From Candidatus Competibacteraceae bacterium (lineage in GTDB: Bacteria > Pseudomonadota > Gammaproteobacteria > Competibacterales > JAHEDQ01): 53,184 nucleotides of DNA. Under the pieces are notes generated by a model. It was not told where the DNA came from. It saw only the letters and a list, made by a program, of their open reading frames with translations, and did not search any database. How positions within the stretch are numbered: the stretch's first letter is position 1; the number at the start of each line of letters is the position of its first letter. The position numbers and the translations under genes are program-made. The DNA is taken from contig JAHEDQ010000001.1 in the NCBI GenBank assembly GCA_024641125.1, positions 6,026 to 59,209 of the forward strand, read 5' to 3'. Below are positions 35,165 through 43,433 of this stretch, one piece after another.

Positions 35165-37225
35165 GTGCGCCGTGACCTGACCCGTCTGCTTCGGCCCCGC
35201 AGCATCGCGGTCCTGGGTGGCGCCTGGGCTGAGACGGTGGTCGGACAATGCCGGCGCATGGGTTTTGCAGGCCCGGTCTGGCCGGTGCATCCCAGGCGCC
35301 GGGAGATGGGCGGTTTGCCCTGCTTGCCGACGGTGCAGGACCTTCCGGCGGCACCGGATGCGGTGTTTGTCGGGGTCAACCGTCACCAGACCATCGGTGT
35401 CGTCCGGGCATTGTCGGGAATGGGCGCGGGGGGTGCGGTATGTTTTGCATCCGGCTTCGGTGAGGCCGCCGGCGAAGACGCGCAGGGGATGTCCATGGAG
35501 CGGGACCTGCTGGCGGCGGCCGGGCCTATGCCGCTACTCGGGCCTAACTGCTACGGCCTGATCAACTACCTGGACGGGGCTCTGCTGTGGCCGGATCAGC
35601 ATGGCGGCTTGAGACAGGATCGCGGCGTGGCGATCCTGACCCAGTCGTCAAATATCGCCATCAACATGACCATGCACCGGCGCGCCCTGCCCATCGCTTA
35701 TATGGTGACCGCCGGTAATCAGGCACAAACCGGACTGGCCGAAATCGGGGTCGCCCTGCTGGAGGACGCGCGGGTGTCCGCCCTGGGTTTGCATATCGAA
35801 GGCTTCGATCGGCTGCGGGATTGGGAACATCTGGCGAATCGCGCTCGTGAGCTGGGTAAACCCATGGTTGCCCTCAAGGTCGGTCGCTCGGAACAGGCGC
35901 GGGCCGCCATGGTGTCTCATACCAATTCCCTGGCCGGCGCCGATGCCGGCGCCCAGGCGCTGCTGGATCGGCTGGGAATGGCGCGGATCGACAGCGTGCC
36001 GGCTTTGTTGGAGTCGCTGAAGCTGTTGCATTACCAAGGACCGCTGCCGGGCCGGCGGATCGCTTCCATCAGCTGTTCCGGCGGCGAGGCCGCGCTGATG
36101 GCCGATTCCGCCTGGGGCCGGCAACTGACCTACCCGGCCTTGACCGGTCCCCAGAAAAGTGCACTGCGTCAGGCTTTGGGCGAAAAGGTGGCGCTGGCCA
36201 ACCCGCTGGACTATCACACCTATATATGGGGTGATCGGCCCCGCATGCGGGACACCTTTGCCGCGGTGATGCGGGGCGACTCGGATCTGACCCTGGCAGT
36301 GCTGGATTTTCCCCGTGAGGACCGCTGCGACGTCAGCGCCTGGCAGCCGGCGGTGGATGCGCTGATCGACGCCCGAGTTGAAACCGGCGGTCGATTGGCG
36401 GTCTTGGCAACCCTGCCGGAGAATTTGCCGGAGCCCGTCGCCGAGGCCTTTGCTGCACGGGGCGTAACCCCATTGATGGGTATCGACGAAGGGTTGGCGG
36501 CGACGGAGGCCGCGGCCCGATGCGGCCAGTTCCTGTCGAGCCCAAGACCGCCGGAACTGCTGCTGGCCGAACCGACGCCGGGTCATGTGGATATCCTTGC
36601 CGGACAGGTGGCCCAGCGCATGCTGACGGCTTACGGACTGACCGCGCCCGCTGGGGGCATGGTGAGAACGCCCGGAGCAGCCGCTGTCCTGGCCCGCGAA
36701 ATTGGCTTTCCGGTGGTGCTCAAGGGGCTCGGTGTTGCCCACAAGACCGAGGCCGGTGCAGTCTGTCTGGGTCTGGTCGATGCCACGGAGGTGGCCCAGG
36801 CGGCGGCGCGGATGGCGCCAGGTGTGTCGGGATTCATGGTCGAATCCATGGTCCGCGATGGCGTGGCGGAGCTTTTGATTGGTGTGATACGCGATCCGGC
36901 CCATGGTTTCGTGCTGACTCTGGCGGCGGGCGGTATCCTGACCGAGCTGTTGTGTGACAGTGTCTCCCGACTGCTTCCCGCGACGGAGGATGACATCGCG
37001 GCTGCGCTCGAGTGCCTGCAAATCGTCCGTTTGATCCACGGCTACCGGGGACGACCCGGCGCGGATCTAAGCGCCATTGTTGCTGCGGTCCAGTCGATCT
37101 GTGCTTTTGTTTCGGCCCACGCCGACCGGGTCGAGGAAGTCGAGATCAATCCACTCATCTGCCGGTCGCATGACGCGATCATGGCGGACGCACTCATACG
37201 CATCAGGGAGACACCCCATGACTGA
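35165..37225 (+). CDS. ADP-forming acyl-CoA synthetase (fused alpha-beta)
   Basis: The protein has 686 residues from a GTG immediately after the previous stop. The N-terminal CoA-binding domain starts LRPRSIAVLGGAW and contains GPNCYGLIN. The middle succinyl-CoA-synthetase-like region has SHTNSLAGADAG, the phospho-His loop region. The C-terminal ATP-grasp domain starts GFPVVLKGLG and ends VEEVEINPLI. It makes acyl-CoA from acid, ATP and CoA, giving ADP. It takes the place that CaiC (AMP-forming) or CaiB (CoA-transferase) has in Escherichia coli, so a betaine such as gamma-butyrobetaine or crotonobetaine is the likely substrate (inference). Confidence 0.9.
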   Translation: MRRDLTRLLRPRSIAVLGGAWAETVVGQCRRMGFAGPVWPVHPRRREMGGLPCLPTVQDLPAAPDAVFVGVNRHQTIGVVRALSGMGAGGAVCFASGFGEAAGEDAQGMSMERDLLAAAGPMPLLGPNCYGLINYLDGALLWPDQHGGLRQDRGVAILTQSSNIAINMTMHRRALPIAYMVTAGNQAQTGLAEIGVALLEDARVSALGLHIEGFDRLRDWEHLANRARELGKPMVALKVGRSEQARAAMVSHTNSLAGADAGAQALLDRLGMARIDSVPALLESLKLLHYQGPLPGRRIASISCSGGEAALMADSAWGRQLTYPALTGPQKSALRQALGEKVALANPLDYHTYIWGDRPRMRDTFAAVMRGDSDLTLAVLDFPREDRCDVSAWQPAVDALIDARVETGGRLAVLATLPENLPEPVAEAFAARGVTPLMGIDEGLAATEAAARCGQFLSSPRPPELLLAEPTPGHVDILAGQVAQRMLTAYGLTAPAGGMVRTPGAAAVLAREIGFPVVLKGLGVAHKTEAGAVCLGLVDATEVAQAAARMAPGVSGFMVESMVRDGVAELLIGVIRDPAHGFVLTLAAGGILTELLCDSVSRLLPATEDDIAAALECLQIVRLIHGYRGRPGADLSAIVAAVQSICAFVSAHADRVEEVEINPLICRSHDAIMADALIRIRETPHD

Positions 37226-38003
37226 AGGTCCGATACGAACCCGCCGCGATGGGGCGGTACTGGAAGTGACCATTGATCGGCCCAAGGCCAACGCCATCGA
37301 TCTCGCCACCAGCCGCATCATGGGTGAGATATTCCGGGATTTCCGGGACGATCCCGCGTTGAGGGTGGCTGTCCTGACCGGAGCGGGGCCCAAGTTCTTC
37401 TGTCCGGGCTGGGATCTGAAAGCCGCGGCCGAGGGCGATGCGGTGGACGGCGACTACGGTGTGGGTGGTTTTGGCGGTTTACAGGAACTGCGGGACCTGA
37501 ACAAACCGGTGATTGCCGCAGTCAACGGCATTTGCTGTGGCGGTGGATTGGAAATCGCATTGTCAGCGGACATCATCATCTGCACCGAACACGCCACCTT
37601 CGCGCTGCCGGAAATCCGCTCAGGCACGGTGGCGGACGCGGCCTCGATAAAGCTGCCCAAGCGTATTCCCTATCACATCGCCATGGAGATGTTGCTCACC
37701 GGCCGCTGGATCAACGCTGGCGAAGCCAATCGCTGGGGCCTGGTCAACGAAATCGTGCCGGCTCGGCGACTGCTGGACCGGGCCTGGGAACAGGCCCGAT
37801 TGATCGAGAGTGGCCCGCCGCTGGTGTACGCGGCGATCAAACAGATCGTGCGCGAGGCCGAGGGCATGTGCTTCCAAACCGCCATGAACAAGATCACCAA
37901 GCGTCAGTTCAGCACGGTTGATGTGCTGTACGGCAGCCAGGACAATCAGGAGGGCGCGCGGGCGTTCGCGGAAAAACGGGATCCGATCTGGCGCGGCGTC
38001 TAG
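37218..38003 (+). CDS. caiD: CaiD-like crotonobetainyl-CoA hydratase
   Basis: 261 residues from the ATG at 37218, the same length as E. coli CaiD. PKANAID at residues 23-29, FRDDPALRVA, KFFCPGWDLKAAAEG and the C-terminal AFAEKRDPIWRG match CaiD closely from memory. The two crotonase Glu are in GGGLEIAL and FALPEIRSG. It would hydrate crotonobetainyl-CoA to L-carnitinyl-CoA. It overlaps the synthetase gene by 8 bases and is the last gene of the operon. Confidence 0.9.
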   Translation: MTEGPIRTRRDGAVLEVTIDRPKANAIDLATSRIMGEIFRDFRDDPALRVAVLTGAGPKFFCPGWDLKAAAEGDAVDGDYGVGGFGGLQELRDLNKPVIAAVNGICCGGGLEIALSADIIICTEHATFALPEIRSGTVADAASIKLPKRIPYHIAMEMLLTGRWINAGEANRWGLVNEIVPARRLLDRAWEQARLIESGPPLVYAAIKQIVREAEGMCFQTAMNKITKRQFSTVDVLYGSQDNQEGARAFAEKRDPIWRGV

Positions 38004-38186
38004 TGGGCCATGCGGGAGTTTCGGTTATTCACAGGGCGCCGCTGATGAACCAAGGTAAGGCCCACACCGCGGGCAATGGCAGACCCTCCCCAAGCAGTGC
38101 AACGCAACATTGGCTCATCAGCGACGCGCTCTCCGGGCCAGTCCACAAGCCCCATTGACCGCGTTACACTCGCTGGCATTGGCGAC

Positions 38187-38277
38187 GGCCAGTTCTGCGC
38201 TCGCGTGCTTTACCAACCCGGCTTGTGAACTGGCTGTGGGTTACCGAGCGACCCGCATGAGCCACCAGCGCTGGGCC
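38187..38277 (+). repeat. dispersed repeat copy B within a gene-free gap
   Basis: This copy aligns with the reverse complement of 7634-7724. Within the same gap (38004-38281), GCCAGTCCACAAGCC (38137-38151) and GGCTTGTGAACTGGC (38220-38234) form a 14/15 inverted repeat, so copy B also has an internal inverted partner. No gene is supported in this gap. GTGGGCC (38003-38009) and GGCCCAC (38059-38065) after caiD could pair around a 49-base loop. Confidence 0.6.
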
Positions 38278-38281
38278 GCGC

Positions 38282-38959
38282 TCAACTTGCCCCGGCGGTG
38301 CTAACCGATGGCGTGGCGTCCAATCCTTGAACCAGGCTATGGAATTTTTCGCCCTGGATCAGGATATGATTTTTGACGATCGCCACCACGAGATCCTCCT
38401 CACCGGCACGGATCGCATCAACGATTTGCTGGTGCTCGCTGAGCGAGCCGACTATGCGGTTGCGGACATGGAGTTGCATGCGTCGATAGGGGGTCAATCG
38501 ATTGCGCAGGTTTTCGGTCTGTTCTGCCAGGAACCGGTTACCACAGGCGTCGTAGATCGCTTGATGGAAGGCTTCATTGCGATGATAGTAGGCATCGGCG
38601 TCCGCCTGCTCCGCCGCGTCGATGCAGGCCTGGTGTGCCTGCAACAGCCGAGCCGTGTGTTCGCCGTTGATGCGGCGGGCCGCCAGCCGTGCGCAGAGCG
38701 CTTCCAGCTCCGCCATCACCTCGAACATCTCAACCACCTGGGCGATGCCGATGGCTTTGACAAAGGCGCCACGGCGGGCCCGTAGTTCCACCAGCCCGGA
38801 GGCGGCAAGGCGATTGAGCGCCTCGCGGACCGGCGTACGAGACACGCCGAAACGCTCCGCCAGCGCCAACTCATCCAATCGGTTCCCCGGCAGGATGCGG
38901 CCAAGGACCACGTCTTCCTCCAGCGCCTCGCGCACCCGATCGGCCGCACGCTCATTCAT
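38282..38959 (-). CDS. matR: GntR/FCD-family regulator, MatR-like
   Basis: 225 residues from the ATG at 38959. The upstream extension to 39046 would run through the operator and is rejected. The N-terminal winged helix has the FadR-subfamily motif RFGVSRTPVREAL, and the C-terminal FCD domain has the metal-binding Asp/His pattern (YYHRNEAFHQAIY, SLSEHQQIVDAI). It faces the TRAP-matAB operon. The palindrome TTGTATACAA in the divergent promoter agrees with the inverted repeat reported for MatR of Rhizobium leguminosarum bv. trifolii. It probably represses the operon until malonate (or methylmalonate) binds. Confidence 0.88.
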   Translation of the reverse strand: MNERAADRVREALEEDVVLGRILPGNRLDELALAERFGVSRTPVREALNRLAASGLVELRARRGAFVKAIGIAQVVEMFEVMAELEALCARLAARRINGEHTARLLQAHQACIDAAEQADADAYYHRNEAFHQAIYDACGNRFLAEQTENLRNRLTPYRRMQLHVRNRIVGSLSEHQQIVDAIRAGEEDLVVAIVKNHILIQGEKFHSLVQGLDATPSVSTAGAS

Positions 38960-38993
38960 TTCCGCCCACACTGTCGTTTCCGCCAGATCGAAA

Positions 38994-39025
38994 TTGTATA
39001 CAAGAACGCATAATTGATATACGAA
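38994..39025. promoter_or_regulatory. two MatR-type operators in the malonate promoter
   Basis: TTGTATACAA (38994-39003) is a perfect 10-base palindrome. A weaker copy, TTGATATACGAA (39014-39025), is centred about two helical turns away. TTGACA (39030-39035) follows and could be the -35 element of the TRAP operon. No good -10 was found at 17 bases. The operators lie between the regulator and the TRAP genes. Confidence 0.75.
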
Positions 39026-39117
39026 AAGGTTGACAGCTAATACCACCCATGTTTTTCTGGCACGGCTAAAAATGCCCGATTTACGGGTTAAAGAAATCGT
39101 ATTGGAGGAGCAGTGAG

Positions 39118-40107
39118 ATGATGAAACAGGTTGCGCTGGCCGTGGCGGCTGGCATGTTCGTTTCGACGGCGTCCGCCGCTGATATTACCCTGAAAGCCTC
39201 ACACCAGTGGCCGGGGGGGAAGGGCGATGTGCGTGACGAAATGGTGCAAATACTGGCCAGCGAAGTCGAGCAGGCCAACGTGGGTCTGAAGATCCAGGTC
39301 TACCCGGGAAAATCGCTGTTCAAGCCAAAGGAACAGTGGGGTGCCATGACCAAGGGCCAGCTTGATATCTCGGCGTTTCCCCTGGACTATGCGTCCGGCC
39401 GCGTACCGCAGTTCTCCGCCACGCTGATGCCCGGCCTGGTCCGCAGCCACGATCGTGCGCTGCGTCTCAACGACTCACCCTTCATGGCGGACATCAAACA
39501 GTTGATTGAAGACAACGGCGTTGTGGTACTGGCCGATGCATGGCTGGCCGGCGCTTTTGCTTCGAAAAAGGAATGCATCACCGCACCCGAGACGATGGCG
39601 GGCCAGGTCACGCGCGCGGCCGGACCGGCCTTTGAACAAATGTTGGTGGGGGCCGGCGCCTCGATCGCTTCGATGCCGTCCTCGGAAATCTACACCGGGC
39701 TACAGACCGGCGTTCTGGATGCGGCCAACACCTCTTCCGGCTCTTTCGTTTCCTATCGCATCTACGAGCAGGTCAAATGTCTGACCGCACCGGGGGCTAA
39801 TGCCCTTTGGATGATGTACGAGCCCATCCTTATGTCCAAGAAATCCTGGGACAAGTTGGACCAGGCGCAAAAGGATGCGCTTATGGCCGCGGGACAGAAG
39901 GCGGAGGAATACTTTGTCGCCGAAGCCAAGAACCTGGACAAGGTGTTGACGGACAAATTCGCCGAAGCCGGGGTCGAGGTGGTGGAGATGAGCCCCGAGA
40001 ACTACGACGCCTGGCTGGCCATCGCCCAGGACACCTCCTACAAGGTTTTCTCCGAGAACGTGCCGGGCGGCGCGGAACTGATTGAGAAGGCGCTCGCCGT
40101 AGAGTAG
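39118..40107 (+). CDS. TRAP transporter solute-binding subunit (malonate, DctP-type)
   Basis: 329 residues; GGAGGA 8 bases before the ATG. A Sec signal peptide covers about residues 1-21 (ending STASAAD). The DctP fold is shown by LKASHQWPGG, GQLDISAFPL and the substrate-carboxylate Arg region QVTRAAGPAFEQML followed by GLQTGVLDAANTS. It is periplasmic and feeds the QM permease. The malonate assignment rests on matA/matB in the same unit. Confidence 0.92.
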   Translation: MMKQVALAVAAGMFVSTASAADITLKASHQWPGGKGDVRDEMVQILASEVEQANVGLKIQVYPGKSLFKPKEQWGAMTKGQLDISAFPLDYASGRVPQFSATLMPGLVRSHDRALRLNDSPFMADIKQLIEDNGVVVLADAWLAGAFASKKECITAPETMAGQVTRAAGPAFEQMLVGAGASIASMPSSEIYTGLQTGVLDAANTSSGSFVSYRIYEQVKCLTAPGANALWMMYEPILMSKKSWDKLDQAQKDALMAAGQKAEEYFVAEAKNLDKVLTDKFAEAGVEVVEMSPENYDAWLAIAQDTSYKVFSENVPGGAELIEKALAVE

Positions 40108-40219
40108 AGACCTGGCGTCCCCAGCCGGGCGGCCATGGCCCGGCCTGGGGGCGGTTCCCGCAACCAAAATGGCCCACCGCCCGCCTCGATCGGCGTGCTG
40201 TGGGCCCAGGGCCGGTGGC

Positions 40220-40759
40220 GTGCAAACCTTTATCAGATTCGTCAGCGGGCTGTCGCGATTCGCCGGGTTTCTCGCAACCCTGCTGCTGGGTCTGGCGGTG
40301 CTGGTGGTTTGCCAGATGATCGTGGTGCGCTACTTTTTAAACGCGTCCACGGTTTGGCAGACCGAATTTGTCATCTACAGCCTGGTGGCCGCGACCTTCA
40401 TCGGATCGCCCTACGTGCTGATCCGAAAAGGTCACGTGGGCGTCGATCTCATCCCCAACGCACTGAGCGGTCGAGGCAGGATTGCGCTCGATGTGGCGGC
40501 CGCAGTTCTGTCCCTGGTGTTTCTGTGCATTCTGACCTGGTCAGGCTGGCACTATTTTTATGAGGCCTGGCAGGGTCGCTGGACCACCGACACGGTGTGG
40601 GCCCTGCCCCTTTGGATTCCCCTGCTGCCGCTGCCCCTGGGCATGGGTTTGCTCTGTCTCCAATACATCGCCGAGATTCTGAGAATCGTCTCCGGTGAGG
40701 GCGAGGGACCCGCCCTGGGCGCCCATGGGCTTAAGGACATTGAAGGGATGGCCGACTGA
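40220..40759 (+). CDS. TRAP transporter small permease subunit (DctQ-type)
   Basis: 179 residues from a GTG at 40220; no family similarity is seen upstream of it. Four membrane helices are predicted, with the DctQ signature SPYVLIRKGHVGVDLIPN and the WRTDT-like WTTDTVWALPLW. It bridges the binding protein and the large subunit in the inner membrane. Its stop overlaps the next start by one base. Confidence 0.9.
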   Translation: MQTFIRFVSGLSRFAGFLATLLLGLAVLVVCQMIVVRYFLNASTVWQTEFVIYSLVAATFIGSPYVLIRKGHVGVDLIPNALSGRGRIALDVAAAVLSLVFLCILTWSGWHYFYEAWQGRWTTDTVWALPLWIPLLPLPLGMGLLCLQYIAEILRIVSGEGEGPALGAHGLKDIEGMAD

Positions 40760-42090
40760 TGACACCGTTGATGAGTGGGTTGATCGTCCTGATCGTGTTG
40801 CTCGTTTTACTGGCCACCGGGATGCCCATCGCGTTCGCCCTGGGTCTGGTGGCGGTGGGCGCTTTGGTGCTGACCGACGGTTGGAGCGTCATTGACATCG
40901 TCGGGGAGACCTTCTTCGCCGGTTTGGCCGAGTTTGGATTGGTATCGATCCCCATGTTTATTCTGATGGGTGCGGCGGTGGCATCCAGTCCGGCCGGAAA
41001 AGATCTCTACGAGGCGCTGGACCGCTGGCTCAACCGGGTTCCTGGCGGACTGATTCTTTCAAACATCGGAGCGTGTTCGGTATTCGCCGCTCTGTCCGGA
41101 TCCAGCCCCGCCACCTGTGCCGCCATCGGCAAAATGGGCATCCCCGAGATGCAACAGCGGGGATATCCCGACACCATTGCCGCGGGTTCGATCGCCGCTG
41201 GCGGCACGCTCGGCATTCTCATCCCGCCGTCGGTCACCATGATCGTCTACGGTATCGCCACCGAGACCTCCATCGGTCGCCTGTTCCTCGCCGGGCTGCT
41301 GCCGGGTCTGATGCTGACCGTCCTGTTCATGATCTGGGCGATCATCGACTGCCGCCGCCAGGGCTATTCCTTCGAGCAGGCAGCGCAGCGGTTTACGCTC
41401 CGCCAGAAGCTGGAGGCGCTGCCTCGGGTTTTACCCTTCCTGGCCATCATCGTGGCCATCCTGTATGTGCTTTACGGCGGAGTGGCGACACCGTCCGAGG
41501 CCGCCGGTGCCGGCGCCTTGTTCTGCATTCTTCTGGTGGTGGTGATCTACCAGCTGATTCCCAAGCGGCGCATCGATTTTGCGAGTCTTGGCAAAGTGTT
41601 CGGCGACTCCATTCGCGAGTCGATCATGATCATGCTGATCATCGCCGCCTCGGAGCTGTTTTCCTTCGCCCTATCCTCCATGTTCGTGACCCAATCCGTC
41701 GCCGAGTGGATCGCGGCCCTGGAAGTCAACCGCTGGGTCTTGATGGGGATCGTGAATCTGTTTCTGCTGGTGGCCGGCTTTTTCCTGCCGCCGGTGGCGG
41801 TGATCCTGATGACCGCGCCGATTCTGATACCCATCATTTTGCAGGCCGGCTTCGATCCCTACTGGTTTGCGGTCGTGCTCACCATCAATATGGAGATCGG
41901 GTTGATTACGCCGCCGGTGGGATTGAACCTGTACGTCATCAACGGCATCGCCCCGGATATCTCGTTGAAATCCATCCTGGTCGGATCGCTGCCATTTGTG
42001 CTGTGTATGGTGCTGGGCATCCTGCTGTTGTGCGTATTTCCCGGCATAGCCACCTGGTTGCCGGAGTACATGATGGGGGCGGCAATATGA
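40759..42090 (+). CDS. TRAP transporter large permease subunit (DctM-type)
   Basis: The protein has 443 residues with about 12 membrane helices. FVALSGSSPATCAAIGKMGIPEM-type motifs (AALSGSSPATCAAIG), GGTLGILIPPSVTMIVYG and the later MEIGLITPPVGLNLYV are DctM hallmarks. It forms the Na-coupled elevator channel. It overlaps matA in an ATGA. Confidence 0.95.
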   Translation: MTPLMSGLIVLIVLLVLLATGMPIAFALGLVAVGALVLTDGWSVIDIVGETFFAGLAEFGLVSIPMFILMGAAVASSPAGKDLYEALDRWLNRVPGGLILSNIGACSVFAALSGSSPATCAAIGKMGIPEMQQRGYPDTIAAGSIAAGGTLGILIPPSVTMIVYGIATETSIGRLFLAGLLPGLMLTVLFMIWAIIDCRRQGYSFEQAAQRFTLRQKLEALPRVLPFLAIIVAILYVLYGGVATPSEAAGAGALFCILLVVVIYQLIPKRRIDFASLGKVFGDSIRESIMIMLIIAASELFSFALSSMFVTQSVAEWIAALEVNRWVLMGIVNLFLLVAGFFLPPVAVILMTAPILIPIILQAGFDPYWFAVVLTINMEIGLITPPVGLNLYVINGIAPDISLKSILVGSLPFVLCMVLGILLLCVFPGIATWLPEYMMGAAI

Positions 42091-43433
42091 ACAGCGGCGG
42101 TCTGTTACAGGATATCCTGATCAACGTTGCGGAGCGTGGACGCAGTCTGCTCGGGCCGACATCCTCGAGCAAAGCTTCCGTGGAGTCGATTCTCGAGCAG
42201 TGCGATACGCTCCTGACCAGCCGGGGCGAGGCGTCGGGCGTGGCCTTGGCCCGCAGGCTGGTGGGGCAGTTGGATGCCCTCAGCGCGGATGAACTGCTGG
42301 TGTTTTTTCGCGCGCTCTCGGAGCGTTACTCGCCTGATCCCGAGGCGGTTGGCGCCGCCGCCAAGGCTTACGCAGAGGCCGCGACGCCGGATACCCTAGC
42401 GCGTCTGCTTTCAGTCTCCGAGCCACCCCGCCAGGAGTTGTTCCGGCGGCTGAATCTGGCGCCCGGCGCCACCGCCGCTCTGGTTGCTATGCGCCGTGAA
42501 CTCATAGGCCATCTTTCAGATGAGCCGGCCCTGCGGGTGGTAGACGCCGACCTGATCCATTTGCTTACCTCCTGGTTCAATCGTGGGTTTCTGGTCATGC
42601 GTCGTATTGACTGGCAGTCGCCAGCCCACATTCTGGAAAAACTGATCGAGTACGAGGCGGTGCATCAGATTCATGGCTGGGACGATCTGCGCCGGCGGCT
42701 GGCGCCGGCGGACCGTCGATGTTTCGCCTTTTTCCACCCGGCCTTACCCGACGACCCGCTGATATTCGTCGAAGTGGCGCTGACCGATTCGATACCGGAG
42801 AACATCGCCGGATTGCTGAGCGAGGGTCGCGACGTGGTCACCGGCAGTCGCCGCACGGTGGCGGTGTTCTATTCCATTTCCAATTGTCAGGCGGGCCTCA
42901 AGGGTATTTCTTTTGGCAATTTCCTGATCAAACAGGTGGTGGAGGACCTCAGGCAGGGGCTGCCGTCGCTGAAGTCCTTCGTAACCTTGTCGCCGGTCCC
43001 CGGTCTGCTCCGCTGGCTGAGCGCTACTGCGGGGGCAGAGACGCCGGTCGAGGCCGTGATCCAGGCGTTGAAACAGGCGGACTGGCACCGCGACCCGGGC
43101 ATCGCCGATGCACTCAAAAAACAGCTGACGCCTCTGGCGGCCCGCTATTTTCTGACCGAGAAACGGCCGGACGGGACCCCCCTGGATCCGGTCGCCCGCT
43201 TTCACCTGGGCAATGGGGCGTCGCTTCACCGGCTCAACTGGCTGGGCGACCTGTCGGCCAAAGGCATGCGCGAGTCCGCTGGGTTGATGGTGAATTACCT
43301 GTACGATCCGGCCTCAATCGAAGCCAATCACGAGGCCTACGCTGATGGTGGGAAGGTGGTCGCTTCCCGCGCAGTGCGGGCCCTGCTGCCGGCCCAGCGC
43401 ACCAAGAAAGCCAAGGTAAGCCCCGATGCCTAA
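42087..43433 (+). CDS. matA: malonyl-CoA decarboxylase
   Basis: 448 residues from the ATG at 42087 in the dctM stop; the same frame is open much further upstream, but that part overlaps dctM and is not real. The N-terminal helical domain is followed by the GNAT-like catalytic domain: FFHPALPDDPLIFVEVALT, YSISNCQAGLKGISFGN (catalytic Ser) and RFHLGNGASLHRLNWLGD (catalytic His). It converts malonyl-CoA to acetyl-CoA and CO2. It is followed by matB with an 8-base overlap. Confidence 0.95.
   Translation: MNSGGLLQDILINVAERGRSLLGPTSSSKASVESILEQCDTLLTSRGEASGVALARRLVGQLDALSADELLVFFRALSERYSPDPEAVGAAAKAYAEAATPDTLARLLSVSEPPRQELFRRLNLAPGATAALVAMRRELIGHLSDEPALRVVDADLIHLLTSWFNRGFLVMRRIDWQSPAHILEKLIEYEAVHQIHGWDDLRRRLAPADRRCFAFFHPALPDDPLIFVEVALTDSIPENIAGLLSEGRDVVTGSRRTVAVFYSISNCQAGLKGISFGNFLIKQVVEDLRQGLPSLKSFVTLSPVPGLLRWLSATAGAETPVEAVIQALKQADWHRDPGIADALKKQLTPLAARYFLTEKRPDGTPLDPVARFHLGNGASLHRLNWLGDLSAKGMRESAGLMVNYLYDPASIEANHEAYADGGKVVASRAVRALLPAQRTKKAKVSPDA

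Noticed and set aside
35648-37039. 463-codon minus-strand open frame
   Set aside because: Antisense to the ADP-forming synthetase, which has intact domains; no similarity in the antisense product.
41073-42086. Long same-strand open frame running into matA
   Set aside because: It lies entirely within dctM in another frame and its translation is Arg/His/Ser-rich without family similarity; matA begins at the ATG at 42087 in an ATGA overlap.
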